This document shows positions 41,534-54,094 of a DNA stretch of 64,000 nucleotides, piece after piece. The stretch lies in NCBI RefSeq assembly GCF_000002595.2, contig NC_057010.1:2226721-2290720 (forward strand), read 5' to 3'. The notes under the pieces were generated by a model. That model was not told the origin of the DNA, did no database searches, and worked only from the letters and a program-made list of their open reading frames with translations. The DNA is from Chlamydomonas reinhardtii (Eukaryota; Chlorophyta; Chlorophyceae; Chlamydomonadales; Chlamydomonadaceae). The first letter of the stretch is position 1; each line of letters starts with the position of its first letter. A program made the translations under genes and the position numbers.

Positions 41534-44500
41534 CGGTATGTGAGGTTGGGTATGGCGGGAAGAGGTGGGAAGGGCTGAAGGCAGGAGCTGGTGGGGGCAG
41601 GCAGGAAGGGGCAAGAGCCACCTCCATACACGCCACGCCCGCTTGCTTCCGTGCTTCCACCCACGTGCTTTGCTTCCACCCGTCTACTCAGCCCCATCCC
41701 GCCGACACACCCACACATTTCCCACGCACATAGCAAGTCAGCAAATCGCACCCCACGCACCCCACGTACCGCGAAGAGGGTGCTGCTGCCGACGAAGTAG
41801 ACATTGATGGCTCGCGGGAAGTCCACCATGACCCCCTGCGCCCTGAGGCAGTCGGGCGACGCCGCCGACTCGTCCAGGCCGCCGCTGACCACCGCGCCGC
41901 ACGTCTGCCAGTCCGCCGGGCCGCCCACCAGCAGGTAGGGGTAGCTGCTCAGGGGAAAGGCGGGGTGGGGGAAAGGGGAAGAGAGAGTGTGTACGTGTGC
42001 ACATGTGTGCGTGTACATGTGTGTGTGTACATGTGTGTGTGTGTGTGTGTGTGTGTGCGTCTTAGTGGGCTCTGTCGCCACTGGCCCATCACCCGCCCTC
42101 AAGGTCTCTGCACTCCCACCACCCCACCCCACGCCACCGCCTTCACCGCCCTCACCGCCATCACACCTCCACGCACACAGCAGGCAGCACTGCATGTCCA
42201 CCTGCCCACATGCCCGCATGACGCCTTCCCCCTCCGCTCACCGCTGTGGGTCCCCGCGGACCTCCTGCAGGAAGAAGCGCACGCCGGTGCCGCTGGCCAG
42301 CAGGTTCACTGCCGCCACCGTGCGGGCGGCCAGCGCCGGAGCCGAGTCGTAGCCTGGCGGCCCGACCACCCCAGTTGCCGCATCCCTGTGCGCGGAGGAA
42401 CAATCGCGGACATCACGCGGACATCAGGAGCTCCTTATGAGTCCTGTCGTGATAGTCGCGACTTGTGTATGGCAGGCGTCAATCCAAGATGCGAATGTCG
42501 TGCCCTGCATGCCTCACAGCGTGCCCCCGGCCGGGCCCCGGGCCGCCTGCGAGCCTAGCTAACTGGCAGCATGCAGGGGATACACGGCGGCCCGCACACC
42601 TTTACGCCCATGCACGGCTCGGGATGGGGAGCTGGCTGCAGCTGCAGCTGCTGTGAAACTCACCTGTACAGCATCACGTGAAACACCAGCGGCAGTAGCA
42701 CATTGGGCGGGTAGGAGCTGGGCTCCGGCGGCGGCACTGGCGGCAGGTAGTAGTTGTACTGCACGTTCCTCATGGCGCCCGGGGAGGACGTGAACGCCGA
42801 CGCAGACTGCTGCAGCCGCCGCCGGTGCTGGTGGCGGTGCGGGTGCGGATGTGGATGCGGGTGTGGTTTTGGGTGGTCGCGATGTCGGCTGCGGTGCTGA
42901 TCGCGGCGATGCTGGTAGTGGCTGTTCAGCCGCCGTGCAGGCGCGCCGCTGGCTGTAGCGATGGCCGCGGCACCGCTACTGCGACTGCTACTGCTACTGC
43001 TACTGCCGTAGCCGTCACCGTCATCATCAGCTGCTCCTGCTACTGCTGCATCCTGACGAACGACGGCGCCGTCGTCACTGACCCACACCACCACCGCTCC
43101 AGGGCGGTACTGCCGGAGCACCAGTCCCACCTGTCCCAGGCCTGACCCGTCCTCCCCGGCCGCCCCAGCTGTGTCCATGCCCGCTGACCGTGACGAACCC
43201 AGAGGCAACACGTCACCTGCATCGAGTCCCGCACTTCTGGCTGCGCCGGTGGCGCCGGTGCTGTCGCCACCTCCTCTTGCCCCGGTCGGAACCTCCTGCT
43301 CCTGCTCCTGCTCCTCCCGCCCATCCTCCGCCTCCTGTTCCCCTCCCATCTCCAGCCCCCGTCCCGCATCGTCGTGCACAGCTGCCGCTCGCGCGCTCGC
43401 GCCTCCCGCGCCCCCATGCGGCCCGCCGCCATGGCCGTGCGGCGCATGCTTCTGGCCGCCGCACGTGCACCAGCCCGCCCGGGCCACGTGCTCCGCGGCG
43501 TCCACCAGCGCCGCCCGCCGCTCCGGCGCCGCCAGCGCCGCCAGCGCCGCCGCCATGTGTCCCGCCGCGTCGGCCAGCTGTGCCGGGCCCAGGCCGCAAG
43601 TGGCGGCTGTGCGCGCGGCGAGCTCCGCCAGCGCCCCGCCTGATGAGGCCAGCGCAGCCGCTGCCTGCACGCCAAGCGCAGCAGGAGCACATTGACAGAA
43701 GGGTGCAGAGGTGGGGAGTGGGGAAGTGATGGCGGCAAGATACGGCGGCGTGCCCTTACTTGTTGACAGGGTGGTCCGCGGCTGCACCCCCCTCTCACAC
43801 AAGCACACTGCATGCCCGGGTCCTTGGTGCGTGCGTGGGGCGGGCCTGCACCATGCCGGCGGTGCCCACAGCAGGCGCAGATGGGCGCCTCTTCCTCAGC
43901 CCCTGGTGTATGACTGATGCTGAGTCATCGGCATCCCAGGTCCCCCCCGCAGGGGGCTACATGTGTGCATCCATGTATGCCCCCACCCCTGGACACTAGG
44001 CACACACCAGCAGCGGGCGCTCCCGCCCGCCCGCCCGCCCCCCCGCACGCACACACCTGCTCCCTCAGACAGTCGACATCGCCCAGCCCGCCGCAGCCGC
44101 TGTCCTTTGCAAGCCAGCCGAACAACCCCTTCACTGATTCGTACAGCGTTAGCTGCCTGTGCGCGTCTTCAGCTGTAGTGCTGCTATGACCGCTGCGGCT
44201 GTCGATCCCCGACAGTGCGGTGCCGCCTTCGCCGCTGCTGGTGGCCCCACCCAGCAGAGGCGTCAGCACCACAACTGCCAACTGGTCTAACTGGTCCAGC
44301 ACGTCGGGTCCACACAGAGGCTCTGGACCAGATGTGATGGATCGTAGAAGCTCCGCGGATAGCGGCACCGGGAGGGCTGTGGGCGGGAGCAAAGGGATAC
44401 AGGAAGGGTGGCCGCGGCGGTTAGTGACCGACCCCAGCAACCCCGGCTGACGACGGGCGTGCGACAGCGTAGATCTGGCTGTGTACATACGTGTTAGTCT

Positions 44501-44786
44501 CTTAACAGCGTACCACCGTTCGTGTGCTATGACGCCGGCGGGCCGCTTTGCGAAAAGTTGGGCAGTCCCTTGCTGCATGTTGAATGTCCCTTCGGGGACC
44601 CGCAAACTACTTACCTTGCTCTGACGCCGCGAACTCATAAGTATATGCTGCTCCTGTCAATAACGGCGCTAGCCTTGCATACGTCGAGGCTGCAGAGTTG
44701 TCATGCTGGGCGCTGGCGACGCCTGCCTGGGTCAGCGAGCTTGCCAAGTAGAGAGCTAAAATGATACTCAGCATAGCTGCATTCAT
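36999..44786 (-). CDS. Secreted pappalysin-type metalloprotease (peptidase family M43) with Ser-Pro tail
   Basis: About 18 exons, from the ATG at 44786 to the TGA at 37001-36999. The N-terminus (MNAAMLSIILALYLASSLTQ) is a signal peptide with a likely cut after ASA. A long exon (43664-42664) carries a disordered insert with an acidic Gln/Glu run and a His/Pro run. The catalytic part has NVYFVG, then HELGHYLGLSH (about 40960), the M43 zinc site HExxHxxGxxH, followed by GKCADSDGVPDTP and the Met-turn NFMTYTLPSC with MTPGQ. Two related Cys-rich modules follow (PGCACKDLW...CEVEDGCTVNGK and PGCSCKPSW...CELAAPCVVAGK), joined through a 32-nt microexon (about 38153-38122) needed to keep phase. The protein ends in (SP)n repeats like those of hydroxyproline-rich wall proteins. 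A cell-wall or matrix protease role is inference. Confidence 0.85.
38525..38556. repeat. (GT)n microsatellite
   Basis: About 30 bp of GT in an intron of the M43 gene; in the gene's sense it reads (CA)n, upstream of the acceptor of the second module's first exon. Confidence 0.9.
41505..41534. repeat. (GGCA)n tetranucleotide repeat
   Basis: About seven copies of ggca at the acceptor end of an M43-gene intron, where on the sense strand they form the pyrimidine-containing tract (tgcc)n. Confidence 0.9.
41988..42060. repeat. Interrupted (GT)n microsatellite
   Basis: GT-rich tract with tacatgt interruptions in an M43-gene intron. On the sense strand it is (CA)n upstream of an acceptor. Confidence 0.9.
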
Positions 44787-45258
44787 CTTGCGCTAGTCGC
44801 ATCACTCGTAACCTCGGCGTTGCTCGCTCGGCATTGTGTGAGGCATTCTTTCTGGCTCGCTATTGCAGCGCCCAGCACATACTATTACCTACTAAGAGAG
44901 TATTCAATGCAATAGCAACAAGAGTTCATTGCTATGACGAGTGCGCACACCAATTGATCTGGCACGGCACGGCTCAGGTCACACACCTGGCCCCTCCCTG
45001 CCCCTCCCGAGCAACGTGCCCGATCATAATACGTGCGGCAGCGCACAGAAAGCCACATGAAGTTGTGTTTCAAACTGGTTACCGCAAGCCCCATGCCATG
45101 CCACTGTCATCAGAGGCAGACACATGACCAAACACGCGGAGCAGAGTCAAACGCTGCCTGCTGGCCCTACGGTACGGTACACTGCGCCGTGGCCCCGGCC
45201 GCATCACCGACCTCCGCTGCTCCCCCTGCTCAGACCTCAAGGCCGCGCCTGCTGCTCA
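44787..45258. other. Spacer between METTL26-like and M43 genes
   Basis: About 470 bp that must hold the 3' UTR of the METTL26-like gene and the promoter of the M43 gene, both on the minus strand. No clear signal seen. Confidence 0.45.
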
Positions 45259-47484
45259 TCAGGTCCTCCGGAACACCAGCATGAAGTTGTTGGCGGGCAT
45301 CTCCCGAACCTCCAAGGTCTCCTGCAGCAGGGCATGTCAGGAGGTTGTTTTGCAAGTTTGGGCGACAACCACACGACGCGGCGGTGTTGCCTTCTCGAAC
45401 TCGAACCTTCGCAACCTTTGTTTATCTTCATTAATCACTGCCGTGTCAGTCTCCACAAACCGTCCTTTCCTGCTGGATTGCGCGGAGTGCTGCCTCCACG
45501 CCGCTTCCTACCCTGCAAACACCCATGCTCATACCAATGGCCCCAGCGCTGCCGCGGATGGCCGCCGCAGCGGGGCGTCTCCGTGCAGGACCGCACGCGC
45601 CACAGCCCAGACGTACAGCGTCCGTGCCGCCCGCCCCTCCCCCACCCCCGGCACACCCACCAGGCCCGCCTCCGCCGCCCATTCCTTCATGTCCTCCACG
45701 TCTCGATAGCCCCACGAGGGGTCGCGCGCCTGCAAGCAGAGCAAAAAGTGCAGCACGTTGTGCCCTCTACACCGGCCTGCGCATCATCCGATCGTCTCTG
45801 TGTGCTGACCCCTTTGCTTCGTCAACACCACAACAAACACGTTTGCCCTGAGCCACCTTACATACATGACCACGTGCGCCTACTCAACCGCATTCAGCTC
45901 ATGCTCCGCAAGTTCAAATTCTAGACCGTCTGCCAACTTTACATGCCGTGTCCTCTGGCCCCGCCACACACCTGTAGGCTGGCGTGGAAGGCGGCGTTGC
46001 TGTCGGTGGTGTGTCGCCCGCGCTGCACCGTGAAGGGGCCGTACACGAATAACAGCCCGCCGCCGGGGCGCAGCGCCGTGCCTGTGGAGGTGCCACGTGC
46101 ATCCCGGTGGCACGTGCAGCGGCGGAAGGGAGGAGGCGGCCGTTATTACCAATCGGCCACACCCAAAGAGGCTAGGCTGGGCGCTCGCGTCAGACGCATC
46201 ACACGGTGTTTCACGCCTGCCGTCATGGCGCTACGTCTGTCATGCATCGTGAACACGCCCCCGGCCTCACCCGCTCCTTTAAGCAGCCCCCGTGTGGCCG
46301 GCAGTGGCGAGATGTGGCACATGTTGATGACCAGCACCGCCGCAGCGTCCAGCCGCCCGCTGCTACTGCCACCGCTGCTGCTACTGCCACTACCGGCTGA
46401 CACGCCCGCCGCTGCTACAGCCGGCCAATCCAGCGACGACGCGTCCAACACCAGTGGCGGCAGTAGCACGTTGGGCAGGCCGCCGCCACCACCGGATTGG
46501 CCGGCTGCAGCGCCCGCGGCTGCGGCTGCAGCTGCGGCGGGTGGGGTGGTGGCGGCATAGGCGGCAATGCTGTCGAACAGCTCTGGCGTCAGGTCGGTGG
46601 GCTGGACGTCGTAGGCGGGGAGGCCGGCAGCGAGGTGCGCGCAGTGCTGGCCGGAGCCGCTGGCCACCTGGCGACAGTGTGCAGGGCACCGGCGTGGTGC
46701 AGCATGTACGTGTGGCCGATTGAATAGTATACGACCAGATACAGTACGGCAAGTCAGCCACAAAAGCCGAAGCTGAGCCGTTTCAGGCGGCGTGTAGGGT
46801 TGAGCAAGTACCCGTGCCGTCATCCCGGCGTGCGTGTTTCCCACGTACGGAGCGCACCTCGAGGATGACTGGCCGCCGGCGCCCTGAGGCCGCCGCTGCG
46901 GCCACTGCGGCGGCAGTGGCGGCCTCCGAGCCCAGGTACTCCCGCTGCACACGGTGCAAGGGTGCGCAATCACATGATGTACCAGCCTCACACAAGCTGT
47001 CGGGTATGGACCCAACCTCATACAAGCTGTGGGGTGTGGACCCTGCGCGCGCACAGACCTGCAAGCCTGGAGCCCCCCTCAGCGCCCCCCCGTCATGGGA
47101 CCCCCTGAAACAATGCGCGGTCCGCGCGATACGGCACTGCCGCACGCGCCGTCGTCGCGCTGTTGCACCACACACGGCGCGGACTTACCAGGACTTCCAG
47201 GATGTAACCCTTGTTCCGCTCAGCGGCTGGGCTCTCGCGCTTCTGGCCCTGGGGGTGGGGTGGCGGTTGGATGCAGCCAGGATTCTGCGGGGCCGTGCCG
47301 TGCGTGCCATGCCCTCTCCACGCCCCTCTTCTGCCGCTTGAGCCGGCCGTCCCCTTCAGCACTGCCCCATGCGGTGCGGCCACTACTTCGTGCGCTTGCC
47401 ATGCCAGCTCACCTCGAGGCTCGCATACGTGTCCATGCTCGCCTTGAAGATGTATGGGGTTGCCCCCGGCGCCTGGGCTGCCAT
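45259..47484 (-). CDS. METTL26/DUF938-type SAM-dependent methyltransferase-like protein
   Basis: Exons 47484-47413, 47248-47189, 46944-46858, 46667-46271, 46081-45972, 45729-45535 and 45321-45259 join in phase to 327 residues. Family landmarks are SPAAERNKGYILEVL, the SAM-binding glycine loop ILEVASGSGQH, LVINMCHISP, ALRPGGGLLFVYGPF, DSNAAFH, RDPSWGYRDVEDM and the C-terminal EMPANNFMLVFRR, all in the order seen in human METTL26. Substrate is unknown for the family. It is about 120 residues longer than the human protein because of an Ala/Gly insert after DSIAAYAATT and a second insert before ETLEVRE. The frame is open upstream of 47484, so an earlier start is possible. Confidence 0.85.
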
Positions 47485-48057
47485 TGCGACAAGCCGTCTG
47501 AGCCGCTCTCCACCGCTCACGGTGTACTTGATGCAGCTTGATATCAGCCTGCTTGCTACGCGGGCGCTGCGCGGTGCAAGGTATGTAAACTGTGAGCGCG
47601 CGTCGGGGGGCTGCGGCACTTGCCTTCCTGCGCCAGGGTGCCTTGAAGACAATAGTGCACGATGCATGTGTGTGGCTGCTTCCTATGCAGATACTATGCA
47701 CCAAAGCAGCCATGGCTATCGGTGCCCAAACCGCTTCCACATCTGTTTTTGGCTCATCTGTCGGTGTTCTCACCGAGCACTCGATGCAAAGCGTTTTTTT
47801 ACACGTGTTCCAACCAGCCTTATTGCACGAAGGCTACAGAAGTAAGCCTTTGAGCTGTCCCACGAAAAACAACTGTCCGACTTGCAGAGAGCGCTGTACT
47901 TTCCACAAATCGTTTGGCTACACACAACGATGCTATTAACATAGCGTATAAGAGCGTAGAGACGGTGTGTGATGGGACAGGGTTCAGGCAGGTTGGCGAG
48001 GTCGGCGAGGCGTGTAAGAGCGTAGAGACGTCTAGCAAAAGGCGAAACTTTGCAGAA
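47485..48057. promoter_or_regulatory. Divergent region between METTL26-like and DHHC genes
   Basis: Opposite-strand genes start on either side. It contains the third copy of the dispersed repeat (47968-48003) with flanking repeats of gtaagagcgtagagacg. No other feature is supported. Confidence 0.5.
47968..48003 (+). repeat. Dispersed repeat, copy 3
   Basis: Matches copy 1 almost exactly over about 36 bp (gatgggacagggttcaggca, then ggttggcgaggtc) but lacks the gcagctga end. It lies next to a short direct repeat, gtaagagcgtagagacg. Confidence 0.75.
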
Positions 48058-51000
48058 ATGTCCGCGATGCCATCCCTGCCTCCGCGCAAAGGCGCTGCCA
48101 AGCCAACGGAGCAGGTCCGTTAGCGCGTTAGAGCGCACTTGGTCTGTATGGTTGCATACAAGCCACCTGGAGGACTTCGTATGTGCCGAAAGAGCGATCC
48201 TCGAGGTCAACACGGGTTCCCGGGCTCCCATACTTGCAGGCGCCGAGCTCAAATGGCGCGCAGGCCATGCTATTTGAGCACTTCGGTCGGCTCGCGGACT
48301 CACCTTCTTTGCAGCGCTTCATTGTAAGCGCACTTGGCCCCGCGCCAGCCACCGTGCCTCCGCACCCCACTGCCTAGGCTTTGCTGCTCCGGAACTCATA
48401 CCCGCAGGCGCACGCACTTTCCCACAAAGCCCGCCTTGGATGCCCTTAATTCTTGTCGTCCCAGGAGGACCCGGGCATGCTGGCCGCCGCCAAGGAGCGC
48501 GACCCCGTGTTGAAGCGCCTGCTGGAGCAGCAGCCGGGCATGGCGGGGCTGCTGCAGCCGGAGCGGCTGAGGGCGCTGGCGGCGCTGGCGGCAGACCCGG
48601 AGCGCATGCGGGCGGAGGCGGGGAGCCTGTTTGGCGGCATGGACTTGGCGGAGCAGCGGAAGGTACGGTGTGTCTGGGCGGGCTGGTGGGGTTTAGTGTG
48701 GGGGTTTGCTAAGCCTGATTGGCTTGAGGCTTGATGGAGCTATGCAAGACGGCGAGGTGCTGTGCTGCGCCGTGTGCATCTAGACCCGGAGCTTCCAGGG
48801 TGTGTCAGGGAGGTGAATTCAAGGGGCATGCACCTGCGCACCGCTTACTGGGGTTCGCCTCTCATCGCACGTGCCGCCACCACAGGCCCTGGCGCAGCTG
48901 CAGATGCATACGCGGCAGGCGGGCAGCGACAGCGCGGGCGGCGGTGTTGGCAGCGTAGGCCAGCTTTCAACTGCGGGCGCCGCGTTTGCGCGCATGCAGA
49001 GCCGCATGCAGCAGCTGCAGCGCATTCAGGCAGGCGGGGCGCTGGGCGGGGCGGAGGCGGGACCGGGGGCCGGGGCGGGAGCAGGAGCGGGAGCGGGGGC
49101 GGGAGGCTACGGCTACGGCGCACAGCCAGCCCAACAATATCAGCAGTCCCACTCTGATTACATGTTCCAGTTCCAGCAACAGCTGCACCAGCAGCAGCAA
49201 CAGGAGCCGGCGGCAGCACACGGAGGCGGCGTCGCTGGCGGTCCGGGCGGCATGCGCGCGCCCAACCAGGCTGCGCCGTGCTACCACGGCGGCGCTGGCG
49301 GCAGTAGCAGGAGCAACGGCGGCGGCGGCGGGGGCGAGTACACAGGCAGCTTCAGCTACAGCCACACCGAGAAGGAGGTGCCTTTCCACCAACTGCCGGC
49401 TGAGGTGCAGCGGCAGCTCGCCGGCGCGCAGGGCGGCTCCTGGCCCCCGTCCGTGGCGGCCACATCGGGCGCCACCGCCGCTGCAACGCTCGACGGGTCT
49501 GCGGCCGCCACGCAAGGCGCTGCTGACAGTTCAGCAGCGGAGGCGGCAGAGGAGGCGGATGTGAAGCCGGTCCTGTCGTTCGCGCAGTGGCAGGCGGAGC
49601 AGGCTGCCATCGCCGCACACCGCGCACAGGCGCAGCCGCCGGGCAGCTGGGGCGCCATGCAGACCGCCGCCGGCGCCGCGGCTGGTCCAGGTCCCGGTCC
49701 GGGCTCCGGCGCCGGTGCCGCGCCGCCTAGCCTCTTCCCGCTGCTGCCCACTAGCACCATGTCACTGGACGACAAGAACGCCCCCACGCCGCACGCGGGC
49801 GCCCAAGCCCACAGCCATGGCCACGCCCACAGCCACGGCCCCGGGCAGCCCTGCTGCTCGCACGACCACGGGCACGGGCACGGGCACGGCCAGCACTTGC
49901 AGCACGGCCACGGCTATGCGCCTGGCTACGGCGGTGGTGGGGCCGTGCTGTTGCGTGACCCCAAGAAGGTGCGTGCCGGGCGGCGTTGCGACGTGGGGTG
50001 GCGGGATGACTCCTGGTGCTGGTGGGTGACCCAGCTACGATTCAGCCGTGGCGCGTGTGGCACACCAGGGCACACGTGCGCATCTGCTGCGAGGTGGCCA
50101 CTGCGCCTGCGTGCGCGCCCGTTATGCATTGACTTGTGGCCTATCGCGGCGGCCTCGTCCGCCCTAACCCGTGCATTCACCTCGCATGCTGTCTCACAGA
50201 TGCGGCCTCGTGACTACTACGAGGCAGTGGAGCCCAATTGGAGCTGGCGGCCGGACGAGGTGGCGGAGGGCTGCGACAGCCTGTACGCCAAGTGAGTGAC
50301 GCGCCCGGCAGTGCGCCGGTGCAGGACTGCCGCATGAAGAGGAGGGAGAGGGGTCCACAGCAGGCGCGGGGTGGGCGGGGTGGCGAGGCCTCGGCAGGAC
50401 ACCGGCAGGGGCGGCCTGCCCCGTGCCCACAGCAAGAACAGGCCAAGTTGCGGCTGCCGCTGCCAGCACCACCCAAGAGCTGAGCGATGGCTGTGTTGCC
50501 GCTGTGTCCATGAAGCGCCAGGGAAGAGGGCCGATACCTGCTGCGATGCAAGGCCGTGTGTGCTTCTGCTGCAGGGCGTACATGCGCTACTGCGACGGGC
50601 TGTTCTTCCCGCCCTTCTTCGCGCTGGCGGCGCTCACCGTGGCCGTCACGCCGCACCTGTCCTTCTGGTTCCTGTCGGTGCTGCTGCTGGTGGCCATGGT
50701 CCTGGGCATGTACTGCTACAGCCGCCACCTGGCAGGAGTGCCCGTCAAGTGAGTGCGTCACGCGCGGCTTTTGCTACAGCCGGCGCGCGTGTTTGTGGGT
50801 TGACCTTGCGGGCGCCGGAGGAGAGGGCGCGACATACCGGTACTGGCGTTTTGCGCAATCGCGAAGTCGTGGAGCAACGCTTGCAACCCGCATTAACTGG
50901 CCGCCGCCGCCGCCGCCTCGCTGTTGGAACGCCCCGCATCCCTGCAGGGCCATGGCTCAGTCCCGCAGCTTCTTATCGCTGATCGTGACCTGTGAGGTGG

Positions 51001-53518
51001 TGTACCCCATCGTCTTCTGCACACGCGTGCTGCCCCACTGTGAGTCAGCCGCGAGCGACGTTGGGTCTGGGTATTGCGTGCAGCTGACTGTTGCGTGTTC
51101 GACATTATTGTCGTCGTCAGAACTACCCAAATCTGGTATAACCAAATCTGGTGTTAACCAAATGGTGCTGTTGGCCCCGCGGTTGGCTTGTTTCCTCTTC
51201 CGTTCGTTCCTTGTGCAGGGCACGGCCTGACCTCGCTGACCTGCCTCTTGCTGCTGCTGGGCTTCCTGGCAATGCCCATCCTGCACTTCCTGGCCGCCAC
51301 CACCGACCCCGGCTTCGTGCCGGCCCGCCCCGCGCAGCAGCAGCTGCAGGCGGCGGCGGCGGCGCAGGCGGCGGCGGAGGAGCAGCAGGCGCTGCTCAGC
51401 GGCGGCAAGGCGGGACTGCTTTCGGGTGCCAGCGGCAGCGGCAGCAGCAGTGAAGGCCTGGAGGGCTCGGGAGGGCACCTAGATACATCGGGATCGCGGC
51501 TACGACAGCGCGGGGAGAAGGGCAAGGACGGATCCGCGGGCGCCTCCGCAGAGGGGAGAGCCGACGGCGCCGCGGCCGCGGCCGGTGCTGGAGTGGGGCC
51601 CGGGGCCGTGGCGGGGGTGATGCTGACGGAGCTTCTTGGGTCGAGTGGCGTAGACGAGGAGGAGGGCGGGGTGGGGCGTGCCGTGTTGGAGGCGGAGTGC
51701 AGCACCTGCAACGTGACGCGCCCGCTGCGGGCCAAGCACTGCCAGTTCTGCAACCGCTGCGTGCGGCGATTCGGTGCGTCGCCGGCCCCCGCTTCGAGCG
51801 GCTGCTGCGCTGCGCTGTTGCAGGGAGTATGCTCCATTGCTTGTTTTTTCCGACGCCGCTGCTGGCTGTGCGCCTTGTACCCCGTGGTGAAATGCTGTCC
51901 CCGGTCATGCCGCCGCCCTCGCAGACCACCACTGCCCCGCCATCGCCAACTGCGTTGGCGAGGACAATGAGCGCTACTTCGCCGGCTGGCTGTTCACCAT
52001 GGTGCGTGCCATGCGGACCGTGAGCTGCTGGCTGGGGTGGCCGCGCCCGACCTTTTTCTACTGCACAACGCACTGTCGCACTGTGGGGCCTTCATGTTGC
52101 GTGCGCAAACTTCCCACATGCTCAAAACACCAAAGCACGCTACGGCCTTGTCGTCACCGCCACAGCCAGTGCACCAGTTGTCGCGGGGGTGCGTTGTCCT
52201 CCTCGAGCTCACCTGCTGATTTGCCCTCGCTGGGCGCTGTCGCGCCCTCCCGCCCTCCCTCCCTCTTCCTTCCTCGCGCCGCCCCCCTTCGCAGTGGACG
52301 GTGCAGGTGCTGGTGGTGCGTGTGGCGCTGTCCTACATCCTGCAGCGACACCTGGCCGTCAGCGGCGCCGCGGCCGCCTCCTCCGCGCCCGACATGGGGG
52401 CAGCGGCTGTGTGGCGCGCGGCGGTGTGGGCTGCCAGCGGACCCGAGCGCGGGCTGCTGCTGCTGGCGCTTCTTCAGGTAATGACTAACGTAATGAGGAC
52501 AACACGCAGACTCTGGGAAACCTTTCTGACTGACAGCTGCAAGCAGTGTGGCTGTCCTTGTGGCGCATGTCCTTTTGCGTTTGCGATTGGACGACGTGTA
52601 CCGTTGTGATATGCGATTGCTTGAACCGCCCAACCGTTGCCTTGCTCCTCGCAGGCGATGTGCCTGGTGCCGGGCAGCTTGCTGGTGCTGCGCCAGACCC
52701 TGTGCATTCTGGGCAACCTAACCGCCAACGAACTGATCAACCGCGGCCGTTACAACTACCTGAAACGCGAGGGCGGCGGCTACAGCAACCGCTTCGGTGA
52801 GATAGGATAGCACCCTACCCTGGATGTACAGTACGGTAATGTTACGGCGAGTGCATTGCCGCCAGCATCCACTACCTTGCCTTGCCTCTCTGCCTTTCAT
52901 GCGCCGGCCGTCCACCGGAGCAATGCATCATGAGCCACTGCATATGCGTACCTTCACCTACCACCACCCTCGCAGACCGCGGCGTGCTTTCCAACTGCTT
53001 CACGTTCTGGGTGGCGAGGGACACGCGCGGCACTGGCGGCGGCGGCGACTGGATGGCGGTGTTTGAGGCGGGCGAGCGCGAGTTGCGGAGCCGGGCAGCA
53101 GCAGGCGTCGGCACTGGCGCAGGGAGAGGCGGCGGCGGCGGCGGTGGCGGCGGCGGGGGCTGGCGGCACCTGTCGCGGTGGAGTGTGGCCGTGGTTGTGG
53201 AGTGGCTGGATGACTACAGCGGGCGGAGGGCGCAGCTAGCCAAGGCGGTCAAGGTGGGTGCCTGGATTACGTTGCTGCACGTATGTTTGTGTGTGTTTGG
53301 GTCTCGTGTGGCGTGTGTTGCCTACCACGCGACCACGCACTCACCTCTTTTCCTGCTTCACTGCTGCGCCAACACACATTTGCCTGCCTGCCGCACTGTC
53401 TCATGCACAGGACCTGCGCGTACAGAAAGCCATGCGCGGCGTGGAGGTGCGTGCGCAGGCGGCCGCGGCGCAGCAGGCACGGATGGCGGCCCTTGCCGCG
53501 CCCAACGGCCGTCAATAG
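48058..53518 (+). CDS. DHHC-type protein S-acyltransferase
   Basis: About 12 exons: 48058-48114, 48465-48662, about 48884-49969, 50201-50292, 50575-50749, 50948-51040, 51221-51773, 51924-52000, 52294-52479, 52655-52793, 52974-53253 and 53411-53518. The Cys-rich domain CSTCNVTRPLRAKHC...CNRCVRRF is followed, across a phase-1 junction, by DHHC and then PAIANCVGEDNERYF; the catalytic cysteine is that of DHHC. Hydrophobic segments lie before it (FFALAALTVAV, FWFLSVLLLVAMVLG; LIVTCEVVYPIVF; LLLLLGFLAMPIL) and after it. ANELINRGRYNYLK stands for the TTxE region, and NRFDRGVLSNCFTFW for the PaCCT motif. The N-terminal 400 residues are low-complexity with a His/Gly run. The protein should add palmitate to membrane proteins. 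Exon 1 is the least certain (donor GTCCGT). TGTAA lies at 53614. Confidence 0.9.
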
Positions 53519-54094
53519 CCACATGTGCAGAGGGAGGCTGTAGCCTTGAGTTGTGGGGTGGCTCGTACATCGCCATGCACTTTTGTGTTGGTCGTGGGTA
53601 CTGTGTGTTCGCTTGTAAGTCAAAGTGAGTACTCGGGTAAGGACAATAACAAGCACGTTGCCTGTGTGCGTGGGCCGCTGCCTGCGCATGTGCCACAAGG
53701 GCGGGTCCGGTTTTTCGCAGCAACACTTGAGGCCCTTCGCCCGGGCTGTGCTGTTGTGATATGAAAGGCAGTGCTCGCTTCCAAGAGTGAGGCTGGCGTT
53801 TGGAGTTGTCAGCTCCGTGTGGGGGTCGGAAGGGTTTATGGGGAAAGGGTTTTGGGCAATCGTGTGCAATTGGTCAGAGCGAAGGTCAGCTTGACAGTTG
53901 TCGCGACGTAGACTCTTCTTCCTATGTAAGTAGATGCCTATGGATTGACTTCTTATCTTTATGTAAATGGTTTCGCACAAAAGGAGACGCGTGGCTCGAA
54001 GCACAAGATACCATGTTACGCTGCCTGTGCCCTCGCCTTCGCAAGATGGCCGAACCTCTTTCACCTGTTGCGTCCAGTAGTTGATGCTTGAGCT
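53519..54094. other. Spacer between DHHC and TRP genes
   Basis: About 575 bp. The DHHC transcript probably ends near 53635 after TGTAA (53614-53618); the remainder should carry the TRP gene promoter and 5' UTR. Confidence 0.5.
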
